Shown piece by piece: positions 25,426 to 33,338 of a DNA stretch of 64,000 nt. Made by a program: the position numbers and the translations under genes. The DNA comes from JACNIV01 sp965370415. Its GTDB lineage: Bacteria > Cloacimonadota > Cloacimonadia > Cloacimonadales > TCS61. The first letter of the stretch is position 1; each line of letters starts with the position of its first letter. The stretch covers positions 1 to 64,000 of the forward strand of contig CBDUTJ010000011.1 in the NCBI GenBank assembly GCA_965370415.1. Reading direction: 5' to 3'. Below the pieces are notes generated by a model that saw nothing but the letters and a program-made list of their open reading frames with translations, had not been told where the DNA came from and made no database searches.

Positions 25426-26823
25426 TTACTCCGTTTTCATCTTTTTACTTATAATTGAATTTACCGCTTTTGCAATGTATGGAATATCTTCTTCAAAAAC
25501 TGTAAGCACGTCGAATAGCAGGTTGCCTTCACGCAGGATTCCTAAGATGGGACGATCGAGTTTCAGAAGTCCTGAAAAGACCCTTTTCGCAAATTTCTTG
25601 TTATCGGAAATCAGCATCACAGCTTTGCTTTTTAATTGAAGCTGAGGGAGTGTGCCCCCACCCGTCCGGGCAGGACTGTCGATTATTTTACATTCTATAT
25701 CTAAACTATTCAGCTCTTTTTTCAGGAGATTTGCCAGCCTTGATCTTTCCGAATTATCCCTGTTCAACATCATGAAAATGGGTATTTTTTTAAGCAGGTC
25801 TTCGTCTTTCAGATAATATCTCAAAACAGTGGTAAGGGCTGCAATTGTAAGTTTCCCAACCCGTAATGTTCTCATCATGGGAGCTTTTGCCAGTTTGGAA
25901 ATAAGTTCTTTCCTGCCGGCAATAATACCAGCCTGGGGACCACCAAGAAGTTTATCTCCACTGAATGTAACCAGATCGATTCCTGCTTGCAGAGAACTTC
26001 GTACATCCGGTTCATTTTCCAGGGGAAGTCCTGCCGGCTTTCTCAGTAAACCCGAACCCATATCATAAATAAACAGAAGATCGTGTTTCTTTGCCAGTTT
26101 CACAAGCTCTTCTATCTCGACTTCTTCTGTGAATCCACCGATAAAATAATTTGATTTATGAGCTTTCAGGATCAACTTCGTTCTGGGTGTGATCGCATTT
26201 TCATAGTCGGCAAGGTGAGTACGGTTCGTGGTTCCAACTTCCACCATTTTCGCTCCACTGGCACTCATAATCTCCGGAATGCGAAAAGAACCACCTATTT
26301 CGATCAATTCACTTCGTGAAATTATCACTTCCTTCCTGGCAGCAAAGGTTTTTAAACATAACATCACAGCCGCTGCATTGTTATTTACTACTATTGCGTC
26401 TTCTGCTTGTGTTACAAATTTAAGCAACTGAGAAATATGCGTATTCCTCTGACCACGTTTGCCTTTTTCAAGATCGAATTCCAGGTTGGAATAACCTTTA
26501 GCGATCGGTTCCAATTTTTTTAATACATTCTGTCCAAGAGGAGCTCTGGCAAGATTTGTGTGTAATATAATACCTGTAGCATTCACCATTGGTTTTAAGG
26601 ATGTATCTGCAATAGAATGGATGATATGGTGAATACCAAGAATTAATTTATCAAGAGATGAAGCTTTTTTGCCTTTTTGAATATTTTCCCGTTCGCTTTC
26701 TAACGTTTGACGAATAGCATATTTTACCAGTTCTATGCCATTAATTTCTATTTCTTTTTTTATCTCCGGTAAGTTCAACAGTTTATCGACACCCGGTATT
26801 TTTTTCAGTTCATCATTTTCCAT
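25426..26823 (-). CDS. selA: L-seryl-tRNA(Sec) selenium transferase
   Basis: A 465-residue PLP enzyme that turns Ser-tRNA(Sec) into Sec-tRNA(Sec) with selenophosphate. It has the N-terminal I-P-G-V-D-K-L-L motif, N-A-T-G-I-I-L-H-T-N-L-A-R-A-P-L, and the PLP lysine Lys291 in F-S-G-D-K-L-L-G-G-P-Q-A-G. Full length for the family. Its presence implies selenoprotein synthesis in this organism, but selB, selD, tRNA-Sec and any selenoprotein lie elsewhere. It ends 48 bp before the lipoprotein/OmpA genes and could be cotranscribed with them. Confidence 0.95.
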   Translation of the reverse strand: MENDELKKIPGVDKLLNLPEIKKEIEINGIELVKYAIRQTLESERENIQKGKKASSLDKLILGIHHIIHSIADTSLKPMVNATGIILHTNLARAPLGQNVLKKLEPIAKGYSNLEFDLEKGKRGQRNTHISQLLKFVTQAEDAIVVNNNAAAVMLCLKTFAARKEVIISRSELIEIGGSFRIPEIMSASGAKMVEVGTTNRTHLADYENAITPRTKLILKAHKSNYFIGGFTEEVEIEELVKLAKKHDLLFIYDMGSGLLRKPAGLPLENEPDVRSSLQAGIDLVTFSGDKLLGGPQAGIIAGRKELISKLAKAPMMRTLRVGKLTIAALTTVLRYYLKDEDLLKKIPIFMMLNRDNSERSRLANLLKKELNSLDIECKIIDSPARTGGGTLPQLQLKSKAVMLISDNKKFAKRVFSGLLKLDRPILGILREGNLLFDVLTVFEEDIPYIAKAVNSIISKKMKTE

Positions 26824-27061
26824 TACAGAACCTTTTGTTTCTTTTATTATTTTATCAAAAAAAGAAGTTAAATATTTAAGTCAATATGTTTTTAGAGAAT
26901 ACTCTAATTTAAGATAATAAAGATGGGGTTCTCATCCCTCTTTTTGAATAAATGAAAATTAATCCGTTAGATCCGTGTGTATCCGCGGCTAAATAAAAAA
27001 AATGGCACGCCTTAGTCTTCGTTAAAGAAAAAATAGTAAGAATTCAACTACGCCCTAACAG

Positions 27062-27192
27062 GCGAGAGGATTGCCGATCCGAAGAAACACTATTTCTTCT
27101 CCTTTCGGCGCTACTTCGCTGCTGATATTTTATAAATTCAATATCAGATTCCAGCTCGTGGTCGAACTCCCGCAAGAAGAAGGGTTCTCATC
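27062..27192 (-). repeat. Structured tRNA-adjacent repeat, copy A
   Basis: About 130 bp, largely identical to copy B downstream. On the minus strand it contains nested inverted repeats: CTGATATT...AATATCAG, GAAGAAATAGTGTTTCTTC and GGATCGGCAATCC. Relative to copy B about 50 bp separate the TGGCACGCC end (27003) from the core. Possible structured RNA or mobile repeat; strand is assigned from the tRNA orientation. Confidence 0.6.
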
Positions 27193-27248
27193 ATATTTTT
27201 TGCACATTTAAATCAATTGTTCGTTTTTGTTCGTTGTTAAAAATAAAA

Positions 27249-27391
27249 TGGCACGCCCGAGAGGATTGCCGATCCGAAGAAACACTATTTCTTCTCCTTT
27301 CGGTGCTACTTCGCTGCTGATATTTCGTAAATTCAATATCAGATTCCAAGCTCGCATGCGAACTCGTGCAAGAAGAAGTGGTTCTCATCCC
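27249..27391 (-). repeat. Structured tRNA-adjacent repeat, copy B
   Basis: The more complete copy. It begins on the plus strand with TGGCACGCCCGA, identical to the 3' end of the adjacent tRNA-Arg gene; with the flank, AATAAAATGGCACGCCCGA (19 nt) is shared. It holds the same three inverted repeats as copy A plus a CTCGCATGCGA arm. A 74-residue open frame across it is not believed to be coding. Confidence 0.6.
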
Positions 27392-27464
27392 AAGCCTTTT
27401 AAATGTAAAAACATTAATCCGTTGAATCCGCGGCTAAATATTCAATATTAAATTTTCAATAAAA

Positions 27465-27541
27465 TGGCACGCCCGAAGGGATTCGAACCCCTAACCCCCT
27501 GATCCGTAGTCAAGTACTCTATCCAATTGAGCCACGGGCGC
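27465..27541 (-). tRNA. tRNA-Arg(ACG)
   Basis: A 77-nt cloverleaf with encoded CCA. Acceptor GCGCCCG pairs with CGGGCGT (G1-U72 wobble); D-arm GCTC...GAGT; anticodon loop CTACGGA gives ACG; T-loop TTCGAAT. Nearly identical in both acceptor and D-arm to the tRNA-Arg(TCG) gene 22 kb away on the opposite strand. Confidence 0.95.
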
Positions 27542-27662
27542 ACACAGTGCTAAATCCCGTCTATCAGCTTTTAATGTCAAGATTAATTTTAGCTTTCGGC
27601 AAACATAGATAATATCATTTTCAGCATGTTTTTTTTATTTCTTTTTGAAATGTTTTATCTGC

Positions 27663-27692
27663 TTGACATTATAACAGAAAGCAGATTTATCT
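27663..27692 (+). promoter_or_regulatory. Candidate promoter for the antiporter operon
   Basis: TTGACA is followed after 18 bp by TTATCT, and an AGGAAAG ribosome binding site lies before the antiporter ATG. The -35 is perfect; the -10 is poor. Confidence 0.4.
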
Positions 27693-27710
27693 TCCTGGCA
27701 GGAAAGAAAA

Positions 27711-28946
27711 ATGATAAAAATATTAGAACTTATTCGTTATTATTTTGCTCATCATATTATCTTCAGTGTAGGCTTACTGCTTCTGGTGGGATATCTTCTG
27801 GGACAGCTTTCCGAGAAGATCAAATTACCAGCCATAACCGGTTATATTCTGGCAGGAGTGGTAATTGGTACTTCGGGACTGAAAATGATCCGGCATGAGA
27901 ATATGGAAATGCTTTATGTACTTTCCGAGGTAACCCTTTCCCTTATTGCTGTGATAATAGGCGGAGAGTTCTCTTTTCACAAACTGAAATTATACGGTAA
28001 AAAGATCATCATTCTCACTCTCGCGCAAATGATGCTGACTTTTATGCTGGTTTCAGCCGGACTGCTTCTGCTTGGACTTTCGAATTACGTTTCTTTTATG
28101 CTGGGTGCCATCTCTGCTGCCACAGCTCCTGCTGCTACAGTTGTTATCGTAGAGAAACTGAAAGCAAAAGGTAAATTTGTTGATTATCTTTATGGAATAG
28201 TTGCGCTGGATGATGCAGGAACAGTTATCCTGTTTTCTCTGGCATTTGCTTTTTCTACTTCTATTCTGGGAGATACAGCACTCCACCTTTCCCATGTCTT
28301 TATACATGCCATGAAAGAGATCATCATCTCATTACTTATAGGAGCAGCTTTTGGTTTAGCGATCCATTTTACAACTTATAAAAAACGTAACCTGAATGAG
28401 ATCAAGATACTATCTCTGGGTTTTATTTTTCTTTCCACTTCAATTTCCATAAGCTTGAATCTTTCTCCACTAATTGCCAACATGACGCTGGGAATGATGA
28501 TGATAAATTTAAATAAAAAGAATATCAGGATACTTTTTTCATTGGAACCACTTACTCCACCTCTTTATGCAGTCTTTTTTGCTATAGCCGGAACAGAAAT
28601 GAGTTTAACTGTTTTTAAAGAACCAGGTATTCTTTTGGCAGGATGTGTGTTCATTATTTTACGTAGTCTTGGTAAATATTTCGGGATATATTTTGCCGGT
28701 GCAGGTCTTAAAGTTCAGAAGAACATCAGGAATTATCTGGGATTAAGCCTGTTACCGCAAGCAGGTGTAGCAATTGGGTTGGTTCTATTTATTCAGGGTT
28801 CACCCTTTATTGCAAATGCTTCTCCTCAAATTAAAAACGAAATCAGTAAAATGATAAATATTGTGTTAATGTCGGTATTTTTTAATGAAATAATAGGTCC
28901 GCCACTTTCCAAATTTGCCATCATGAAGAACCTGAAAAGGAGATGA
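27711..28946 (+). CDS. CPA2-type cation:proton antiporter
   Basis: A 411-residue integral membrane protein with about 12 hydrophobic segments, of the monovalent cation:proton antiporter-2 (NapA/KefB-like) family. Typical features are L-P-A-I-T-G-Y-I-L-A-G-V-V-I-G in the first helices, S-A-A-T-A-P-A-A-T-V near residue 140, and A-L-D-D-A-G-T in the segment that carries the ion-binding Asp pair. There is no cytoplasmic TrkA-N or TrkA-C domain; regulation may instead come from the coupled EIIA-like gene. The transported ion (Na+ or K+) cannot be told from sequence. Together with the next gene it forms the only plus-strand protein-coding unit in the window. Confidence 0.88.
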   Translation: MIKILELIRYYFAHHIIFSVGLLLLVGYLLGQLSEKIKLPAITGYILAGVVIGTSGLKMIRHENMEMLYVLSEVTLSLIAVIIGGEFSFHKLKLYGKKIIILTLAQMMLTFMLVSAGLLLLGLSNYVSFMLGAISAATAPAATVVIVEKLKAKGKFVDYLYGIVALDDAGTVILFSLAFAFSTSILGDTALHLSHVFIHAMKEIIISLLIGAAFGLAIHFTTYKKRNLNEIKILSLGFIFLSTSISISLNLSPLIANMTLGMMMINLNKKNIRILFSLEPLTPPLYAVFFAIAGTEMSLTVFKEPGILLAGCVFIILRSLGKYFGIYFAGAGLKVQKNIRNYLGLSLLPQAGVAIGLVLFIQGSPFIANASPQIKNEISKMINIVLMSVFFNEIIGPPLSKFAIMKNLKRR

Positions 28947-28948
28947 TC

Positions 28949-29761
28949 ATGAATATTTCAGAAGTAGTGAAACTGGAATGTTGCGAAATCGATTTGAAAG
29001 CTACCAGCAAAGAAGATGCACTCCATAAGCTGGCAGAATTGATGAAATGCAGCCGTGAATTCCGTAATATCGAGGAAGAACATATTTTTACTGCATTAAA
29101 TGAGCGTGAAAAAATGGGCAGCACGGGTTTCAGCAAAGGTATTGCCATTCCACATTGCCAACTTGAAGGGCTTAATAAGTTCATAATTGCTATTGCTGTT
29201 AGTAAAAAAGGTATTAATTTTGATTCTATAGATAAGAAAAAATCCCGTATCTTTGTAACGATCATCGGACCCGTTGGCAAACGTAGTGAACATCTGAAAT
29301 TATTGGCAACTGTGTCGCACATTCTCAAAGAACCAGGAGTTATCGAAAACATTCTTAGCACTATCACCAAAATCGGTTTATATGAAGAATTCCTGCGTAA
29401 TGCCAATTCCGAAGATACAACGATATCCAGAAAAGGGCATGATAAGTTAATGATATTGATCGTGAAAGATGAACAGATCATGCAGGATGTAACTGAAGTT
29501 TTCATTGAATACGGTATCCAGGAATCTACTATTATCGATACTCAGCAAATGGAAAATCTACTTTCCAAAGTACCATTGTTCATGGGATTTTTCAATTTTA
29601 CCAGCGAGAAAAATCCCTTCAGTAAGATCATTTTCGTTAAAATTTCCAAAGATCATATCAATGCAATTATGAAAGGTTTCGAAGATATTTTTGGAGACCT
29701 GGAAAGTTACTCCGGACTCGGAGTTATGGTTCTGGACCTGTTCTTCTCCAAGGGAATGTAA
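28949..29761 (+). CDS. PTS EIIA(Ntr)-like domain fused to a PII-like domain
   Basis: About 270 residues. The first 150 are an EIIA type-2 (fructose/nitrogen PTS) domain with the phosphorylatable His in K-G-I-A-I-P-H-C-Q-L. The last 110 (from L-M-I-L-I-V-K-D-E) look like a PII/CutA-type ferredoxin-like fold with a G-L-G-V-M-V-L-D end. I moved the start two codons in from the longest frame, because AAGGAG then lies 6 bp upstream; the first ATG touches the Shine-Dalgarno. It follows the antiporter immediately and is probably its regulatory partner, sensing phosphorylation or a small ligand. The PII-like assignment is fold-level inference. Confidence 0.75.
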   Translation: MNISEVVKLECCEIDLKATSKEDALHKLAELMKCSREFRNIEEEHIFTALNEREKMGSTGFSKGIAIPHCQLEGLNKFIIAIAVSKKGINFDSIDKKKSRIFVTIIGPVGKRSEHLKLLATVSHILKEPGVIENILSTITKIGLYEEFLRNANSEDTTISRKGHDKLMILIVKDEQIMQDVTEVFIEYGIQESTIIDTQQMENLLSKVPLFMGFFNFTSEKNPFSKIIFVKISKDHINAIMKGFEDIFGDLESYSGLGVMVLDLFFSKGM

Positions 29762-29770
29762 AAAAAATTC

Positions 29771-29964
29771 ATTAATGAGTTTTGTAAAATAGAGTTTTTT
29801 TATCTTTCCATCCTGCCTGTCAAGCCGAAGCTGGTAAAGGCTGGAGGAATTCTATCTATTTTTCTTACGAAGGATCTCTGCTTATAATGAGATTCTTCGT
29901 CGAATGCCTATGTAAGTTCAAACTCAGAAAGACATACATTTTCTATTTTACAGAACTCATAAAT
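29771..29964. mobile_element. MITE-like element with about 20-bp terminal inverted repeats, copy 1
   Basis: Ends are ATGAGTTTTGTAAAATAGAG and, inverted, ATGAGTTCTGTAAAATAGAA (18 of 20 match), enclosing about 190 bp with no coding capacity. The interior AAGGATCTCTGCTTATAATG block recurs, inverted and nearly identical, in the second copy at 33.1 kb. A non-autonomous transposon-like repeat is the best reading; no transposase is in the window. Confidence 0.65.
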
Positions 29965-29970
29965 CACACT

Positions 29971-30003
29971 AAAAAAAGAGGAATCCCAAAACTGAGATTC
30001 CTC
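29971..30003 (-). terminator. Intrinsic terminator of the lipoprotein gene
   Basis: On the minus strand GAGGAATC and GATTCCTC form an 8-bp stem around a 10-base loop, followed by seven T residues. It lies about 40 bp past the lipoprotein stop codon. Confidence 0.85.
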
Positions 30004-30041
30004 AATAGATTATTTACGTGAAATTAATAATCAGTTTGAAA

Positions 30042-31346
30042 TTAATGAAGTTCGTCGTATAGGATATTTTCCCATGCTTCCCAGATTCCGGGTTGAACTC
30101 CTTCATTGTAAATTCCTTCCCAGTTTCCTTGTGCAGGTTGTGTATTTCCAGCATCACCATTAGTATCTCCACCATTAATGTCATCTTTATAGGATGTGAA
30201 CCACACACCTGAACCATCATAATTGATAAGGTTATCTCCCTGATACAAGATCGAACCTCCATCAAATTTCAAAATAACATCATCTGCAAGTGCAAGTGTA
30301 TCACCCGGGACGATATAAATACCAAGATATGGAAAGGCAAAAGGTACTTCAGTTTCTTCCCAGTTAATATTACCCGAGATATAGTTGTTCGTTCCATCAT
30401 AGCCGACGAATATTCCATTATATTCATTAATGACAGACCAGTTATCAGGATCATGAAATATATTAGAATTATTAATATTAAAATTCGTATTGATCTTCAA
30501 AGGTTTGATATTATCAAAGAAAATATTATTTTCAATTATGGTTCCACTTCCTGCTTTACTGGCATCTAAAGCACCTTCTACGCCTTTGTTGTGGGCAATG
30601 ATGCAATTTGTGATAGATACTTGTGTGTTAATATCAAGATTAATAGTTTCCTCATCATCACTTCCACCATAATAGAATTCGCAATAATTAAAAGTAGAAG
30701 AATTATTCGTGCTTATAATATCAATATTTTTCCAATCACCAGGAGAAGGGGTAGTATCACTTCCATCATTATTTGTATCTCCACCGAAATTATCATCCTT
30801 GAAGGAAGTGTAAATGATAGGTTTCAATCCAGTTCCATCGGCTATGATCTCCCCTCCGTCAAGGATCATGCTGGCTTCTGTATCGAATTTAATGATTGTT
30901 CCGGACTCGATTGTAATAATTGAGATAATAGAAACATCACCCAAGATTATGTAAATTTTGTTTTCTGTCCAAGTAACATCTATAGAAATAACACCACTAA
31001 CAAATTCTGGTTGAATTTCCTGTAAAATAAAATTAACTGTAGTAGTCTCTTCCGATTCAACTTCGACATTTTCCACAACCTGAACAGTGTAGCCATCAGC
31101 AGTACATGTAAGCGTATATGTGCCAGGATCTATCTGGAAAGAATAGCTTCCATCTACATCAGAATATGCAACAATATCAGAACCGACTTTTATAGCTGCA
31201 TCTTCAATTACAGTTCCACTTGCTTTTGCAACAATCCCACCAACTGTACCCGGTTCATCAGGGCCTGCAGGGTCTTCCTCACATCCGAAAATCATAAAAG
31301 AAAAAATCATTGCAGGAATGATCAACCATTTGTAAAATTTCTTCAT
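30042..31346 (-). CDS. Lipoprotein with carboxypeptidase-regulatory and beta-helix domains
   Basis: A 434-residue outer-envelope lipoprotein: signal peptide with lipobox I-F-G-C (Cys22), a Pro/Gly/Glu linker, a carboxypeptidase-regulatory-like beta-sandwich (about 35-110; A-Y-S-D-V-D-G-S-Y-S-F, then G-T-Y-T-L-T-C-T-A-D-G-Y), then a parallel beta-helix-like region with repeated G-D-T-N-x-D-G / G-D-W-K-N motifs. Likely surface or cell-wall associated; no catalytic motif is visible. It is followed by a strong terminator and is monocistronic. Confidence 0.75.
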   Translation of the reverse strand: MKKFYKWLIIPAMIFSFMIFGCEEDPAGPDEPGTVGGIVAKASGTVIEDAAIKVGSDIVAYSDVDGSYSFQIDPGTYTLTCTADGYTVQVVENVEVESEETTTVNFILQEIQPEFVSGVISIDVTWTENKIYIILGDVSIISIITIESGTIIKFDTEASMILDGGEIIADGTGLKPIIYTSFKDDNFGGDTNNDGSDTTPSPGDWKNIDIISTNNSSTFNYCEFYYGGSDDEETINLDINTQVSITNCIIAHNKGVEGALDASKAGSGTIIENNIFFDNIKPLKINTNFNINNSNIFHDPDNWSVINEYNGIFVGYDGTNNYISGNINWEETEVPFAFPYLGIYIVPGDTLALADDVILKFDGGSILYQGDNLINYDGSGVWFTSYKDDINGGDTNGDAGNTQPAQGNWEGIYNEGVQPGIWEAWENILYDELH

Positions 31347-31421
31347 ATTTCCTCCTTGAGTTAATTTTTATTCATACATTAAACTAAATAGAAAAAGTGA
31401 TTTTAATGAGTCAAGAACTAT

Positions 31422-31736
31422 TTAGATATTGATATTCCAGCCGAATCTGGAAAGGTCGATATGATCATTTTCATCGAACAAAATTCCTTCATTTTCCAGC
31501 AGCATTTTCTGAAGCTCATAACCATCTCCTGGATTCAACGATATCTTACCTTTCCTGTTTATCACCCGATGCCAGGGAAGTTGTTCCTTTTCCCAGGAAG
31601 AATTCAGCAGCCTTACTATCTGCCTGGCTCCCCGGTTATTTCCGGCATAAGTTGCTACCTGCCCATAGGTAACCACTTTACCGCTGGGTATATTTTTCAT
31701 GATCTTAATTGCTTTTAAGGTAAATTCCGATGGCAT
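31422..31736 (-). CDS. atl: Alkyltransferase-like protein (ATL)
   Basis: A 104-residue protein of the O6-alkylguanine-DNA alkyltransferase fold that has Trp55 in place of the acceptor cysteine (P-W-H-R-V instead of P-C-H-R-V). ATL proteins bind O6-alkylguanine without repairing it and hand the lesion to nucleotide excision repair. Other family marks are I-P-S-G-K-V-V-T-Y-G-Q-V-A and the N-N-R-G-A-R-Q-I-V-R helix with the base-flipping Arg. It is 35 bp downstream of the pgk-like gene. Confidence 0.92.
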   Translation of the reverse strand: MPSEFTLKAIKIMKNIPSGKVVTYGQVATYAGNNRGARQIVRLLNSSWEKEQLPWHRVINRKGKISLNPGDGYELQKMLLENEGILFDENDHIDLSRFGWNINI

Positions 31737-31771
31737 ATGTTTTTCTCTTTTTTCTTATGAACAGAGCAATT

Positions 31772-33043
31772 CTATTCCATCAATGCTTTAACAGGTTCTA
31801 ATCCAAAAGCTGAACCCTCTTTGATAGCTTTCAATATTGTGCCGCCACCTGTGAAAAAATAGTACTTATTATTAGTTAATGCTTTTTTATAAATTGCCGG
31901 AAGCAGGTTCTTAAATTCCTGCAGGGTATCTCCACCACCGAATAATTTTGCAGCTTTTTTATTTTTATCGATCAAATCATACATGGCAACTGTTCCATCT
32001 GTAAAACGTGGGGTGAATCCCATTACAGCGTTCACAAAAATGGTGTTTGCCGAATTAAGAATTTTTTGAAGATGCTTTTCTTCAAAAGCTCGTGGAGCTG
32101 CATCCAGTATGTAGTTCAATTCAGTTCCTGCTTTCAAATCGTGGATATTGTGGGTTCTGCAGCTTCCTTCTGTTTTTTCTTCCAGCAGGTCAGATTCGAT
32201 AATAAAGAGTGGTTCCACAATTTTGCCGGGATATTCTTGTGTTAGTTTAACGAATTCGGATGCTGCCTGAATGTCTTCATCAGATATTCCTTTAATGTGG
32301 AAACCGTATTTAGCACAAAGGTAGGCATTATAAATTACTCCTCCAATAATAAGGTGATCTGCAGATTTCAGAAGAGCGGTCAATGAGCCGATCTTTGTAT
32401 CAAATTTTGAGCCAGCAACTACTGCCAGAAAAGGTCTTTCCGGTTCCAGAACTCTTTTCAGATTTTCAATTTCTTTCTGCATTAAGAGGCCAGCATACGA
32501 TGGATGGTATTTTGTGATATTATATGTAGAAGCATGTGGCTGCCAGGAGCCAAAAGCGTCATTCACGAAAACATCTGCCAGGTTTGCCATCTGCCTGGCG
32601 AGTTTTTCAGTCTTTTCATCCTTGCTTTCTTCACCTGCAAACCAGCGTGTGTTGGGAAGATACAATCCATCAACATCACCTGCTTTCAGCTTTTCTAGCT
32701 CTTCCTGATATGAAAACTCAGATAAACCAGCATCTTTGGTGCTTTGAATTTCCGGTGTGATAAAAGTAAGTCCAAGTTTGTTATTCAAATATTGTACAAT
32801 CGGTTGAACTGAAGTTTTTTCTGATATTTCGATCTTGCCTGTTTTTTTATCTTTTGGCCTTCCCACATGACTCATCAAAATTGGTTTGCCACCATTATTT
32901 AAAACTAATTTAATCGTATCGAGGGAAGCATCAATCCTGTATGGATCTTTTATCAATCCTTTTTTTACAACATTATGATCGACCCTGATAAGAACGATCT
33001 TTCCTTTCAGATCTGAATTCTGTATCTTTGGAATATTTATCAT
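31772..33043 (-). CDS. pgk: Diverged phosphoglycerate kinase
   Basis: A 423-residue PGK-family protein, normally catalysing 1,3-bisphosphoglycerate + ADP to 3-phosphoglycerate + ATP. The fold is clear from R-V-D-H-N, S-H-V-G-R-P-K, F-V-N-D-A-F-G, P-H-A-S-T, G-S-K-F-D-T-K-I and G-G-G-D-T. Several active-site blocks differ from the usual: R-V-D-H-N-V for R-V-D-F-N-V, and S-W-Q-P-H-A-S where most enzymes have T-A-H-R-A-H-A-S, which removes the Arg that contacts 3-phosphoglycerate. Activity may be altered. I took the internal ATG (M-I-N-I-P-K) because GGGAGG precedes it by 5 bp. Confidence 0.85.
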   Translation of the reverse strand: MINIPKIQNSDLKGKIVLIRVDHNVVKKGLIKDPYRIDASLDTIKLVLNNGGKPILMSHVGRPKDKKTGKIEISEKTSVQPIVQYLNNKLGLTFITPEIQSTKDAGLSEFSYQEELEKLKAGDVDGLYLPNTRWFAGEESKDEKTEKLARQMANLADVFVNDAFGSWQPHASTYNITKYHPSYAGLLMQKEIENLKRVLEPERPFLAVVAGSKFDTKIGSLTALLKSADHLIIGGVIYNAYLCAKYGFHIKGISDEDIQAASEFVKLTQEYPGKIVEPLFIIESDLLEEKTEGSCRTHNIHDLKAGTELNYILDAAPRAFEEKHLQKILNSANTIFVNAVMGFTPRFTDGTVAMYDLIDKNKKAAKLFGGGDTLQEFKNLLPAIYKKALTNNKYYFFTGGGTILKAIKEGSAFGLEPVKALME

Positions 33044-33065
33044 TATGCCTCCCGGAAAATAATTA

Positions 33066-33226
33066 ATTAATGAGTTCTGCAAAATGAAAAAAGGCTGTCT
33101 TTCTGAGGAAATCTTCGAAGAATTTTCTCACGAAGAATCTCATTATAAGTGGAGATCCTTCCAGAGAACAACGTGCAAGATTCGTCAGGAAGACAAAAAC
33201 ACTCTATTTTGCAGAACTCTTATAAA
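33066..33226. mobile_element. MITE-like element, copy 2 (inverted)
   Basis: Ends ATTAATGAGTTCTGCAAAAT and, inverted, AAGAGTTCTGCAAAATAGAG match the ends of copy 1. An interior block, once reverse-complemented, agrees with copy 1 at about 29 of 31 bases. It lies directly upstream of the pgk-like gene, so it could carry that gene's promoter. Confidence 0.6.
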
Positions 33227-33290
33227 GAATTACCGATAAGAGTTTTATTTTTTAATGATTTCTTGCAACATATTTTTTAATTTTTATAAT

Positions 33291-33316
33291 AAAAAAAACC
33301 CCCGATCTAACGGGGG
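33291..33316 (-). terminator. Intrinsic terminator of the deiminase gene
   Basis: On the minus strand CCCCCGTTAGATCGGGGG is followed by eight T residues. It lies 23 bp past the stop codon of the peptidylarginine deiminase gene and closes the secreted-enzyme cluster. Confidence 0.92.
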
Positions 33317-33338
33317 CGTAGATATGTAAGATCGAATG

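Larger units (their letters stand above)
26824..27464. other. 641-bp intergenic region with degenerate tandem repeats
   Basis: No convincing coding sequence. From about 26927 to the tRNA the region is a mosaic of repeated pieces: GGTTCTCATC(C) at about 26927, 27183 and 27380; an ATTAATCCGTT ... ATCCGCGGCTAAATA linker at about 26958-26995 and 27413-27440; a TGGCACGCC tRNA-end motif at 27003, 27249 and 27465; and two copies of a structured element of about 130 bp, listed separately. 26824-26920 is AT-rich and probably contains the selA promoter, but no clear hexamers stand out. Confidence 0.6.

Noticed and set aside
27003..27391. tRNA-Sec or decayed tRNA genes upstream of selA
   Set aside because: Only the acceptor 3' end resembles tRNA; no anticodon arm with TCA and no D-arm or T-arm is found.
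27227..27451. 74-codon plus-strand frame starting M-A-R-P-R-G
   Set aside because: Starts in a copy of a tRNA 3' end and runs through hairpin repeats; such frames are typical artefacts next to tRNA genes.
33066..33226. Insertion sequence with transposase
   Set aside because: The element has terminal inverted repeats but is far too short to encode a transposase.
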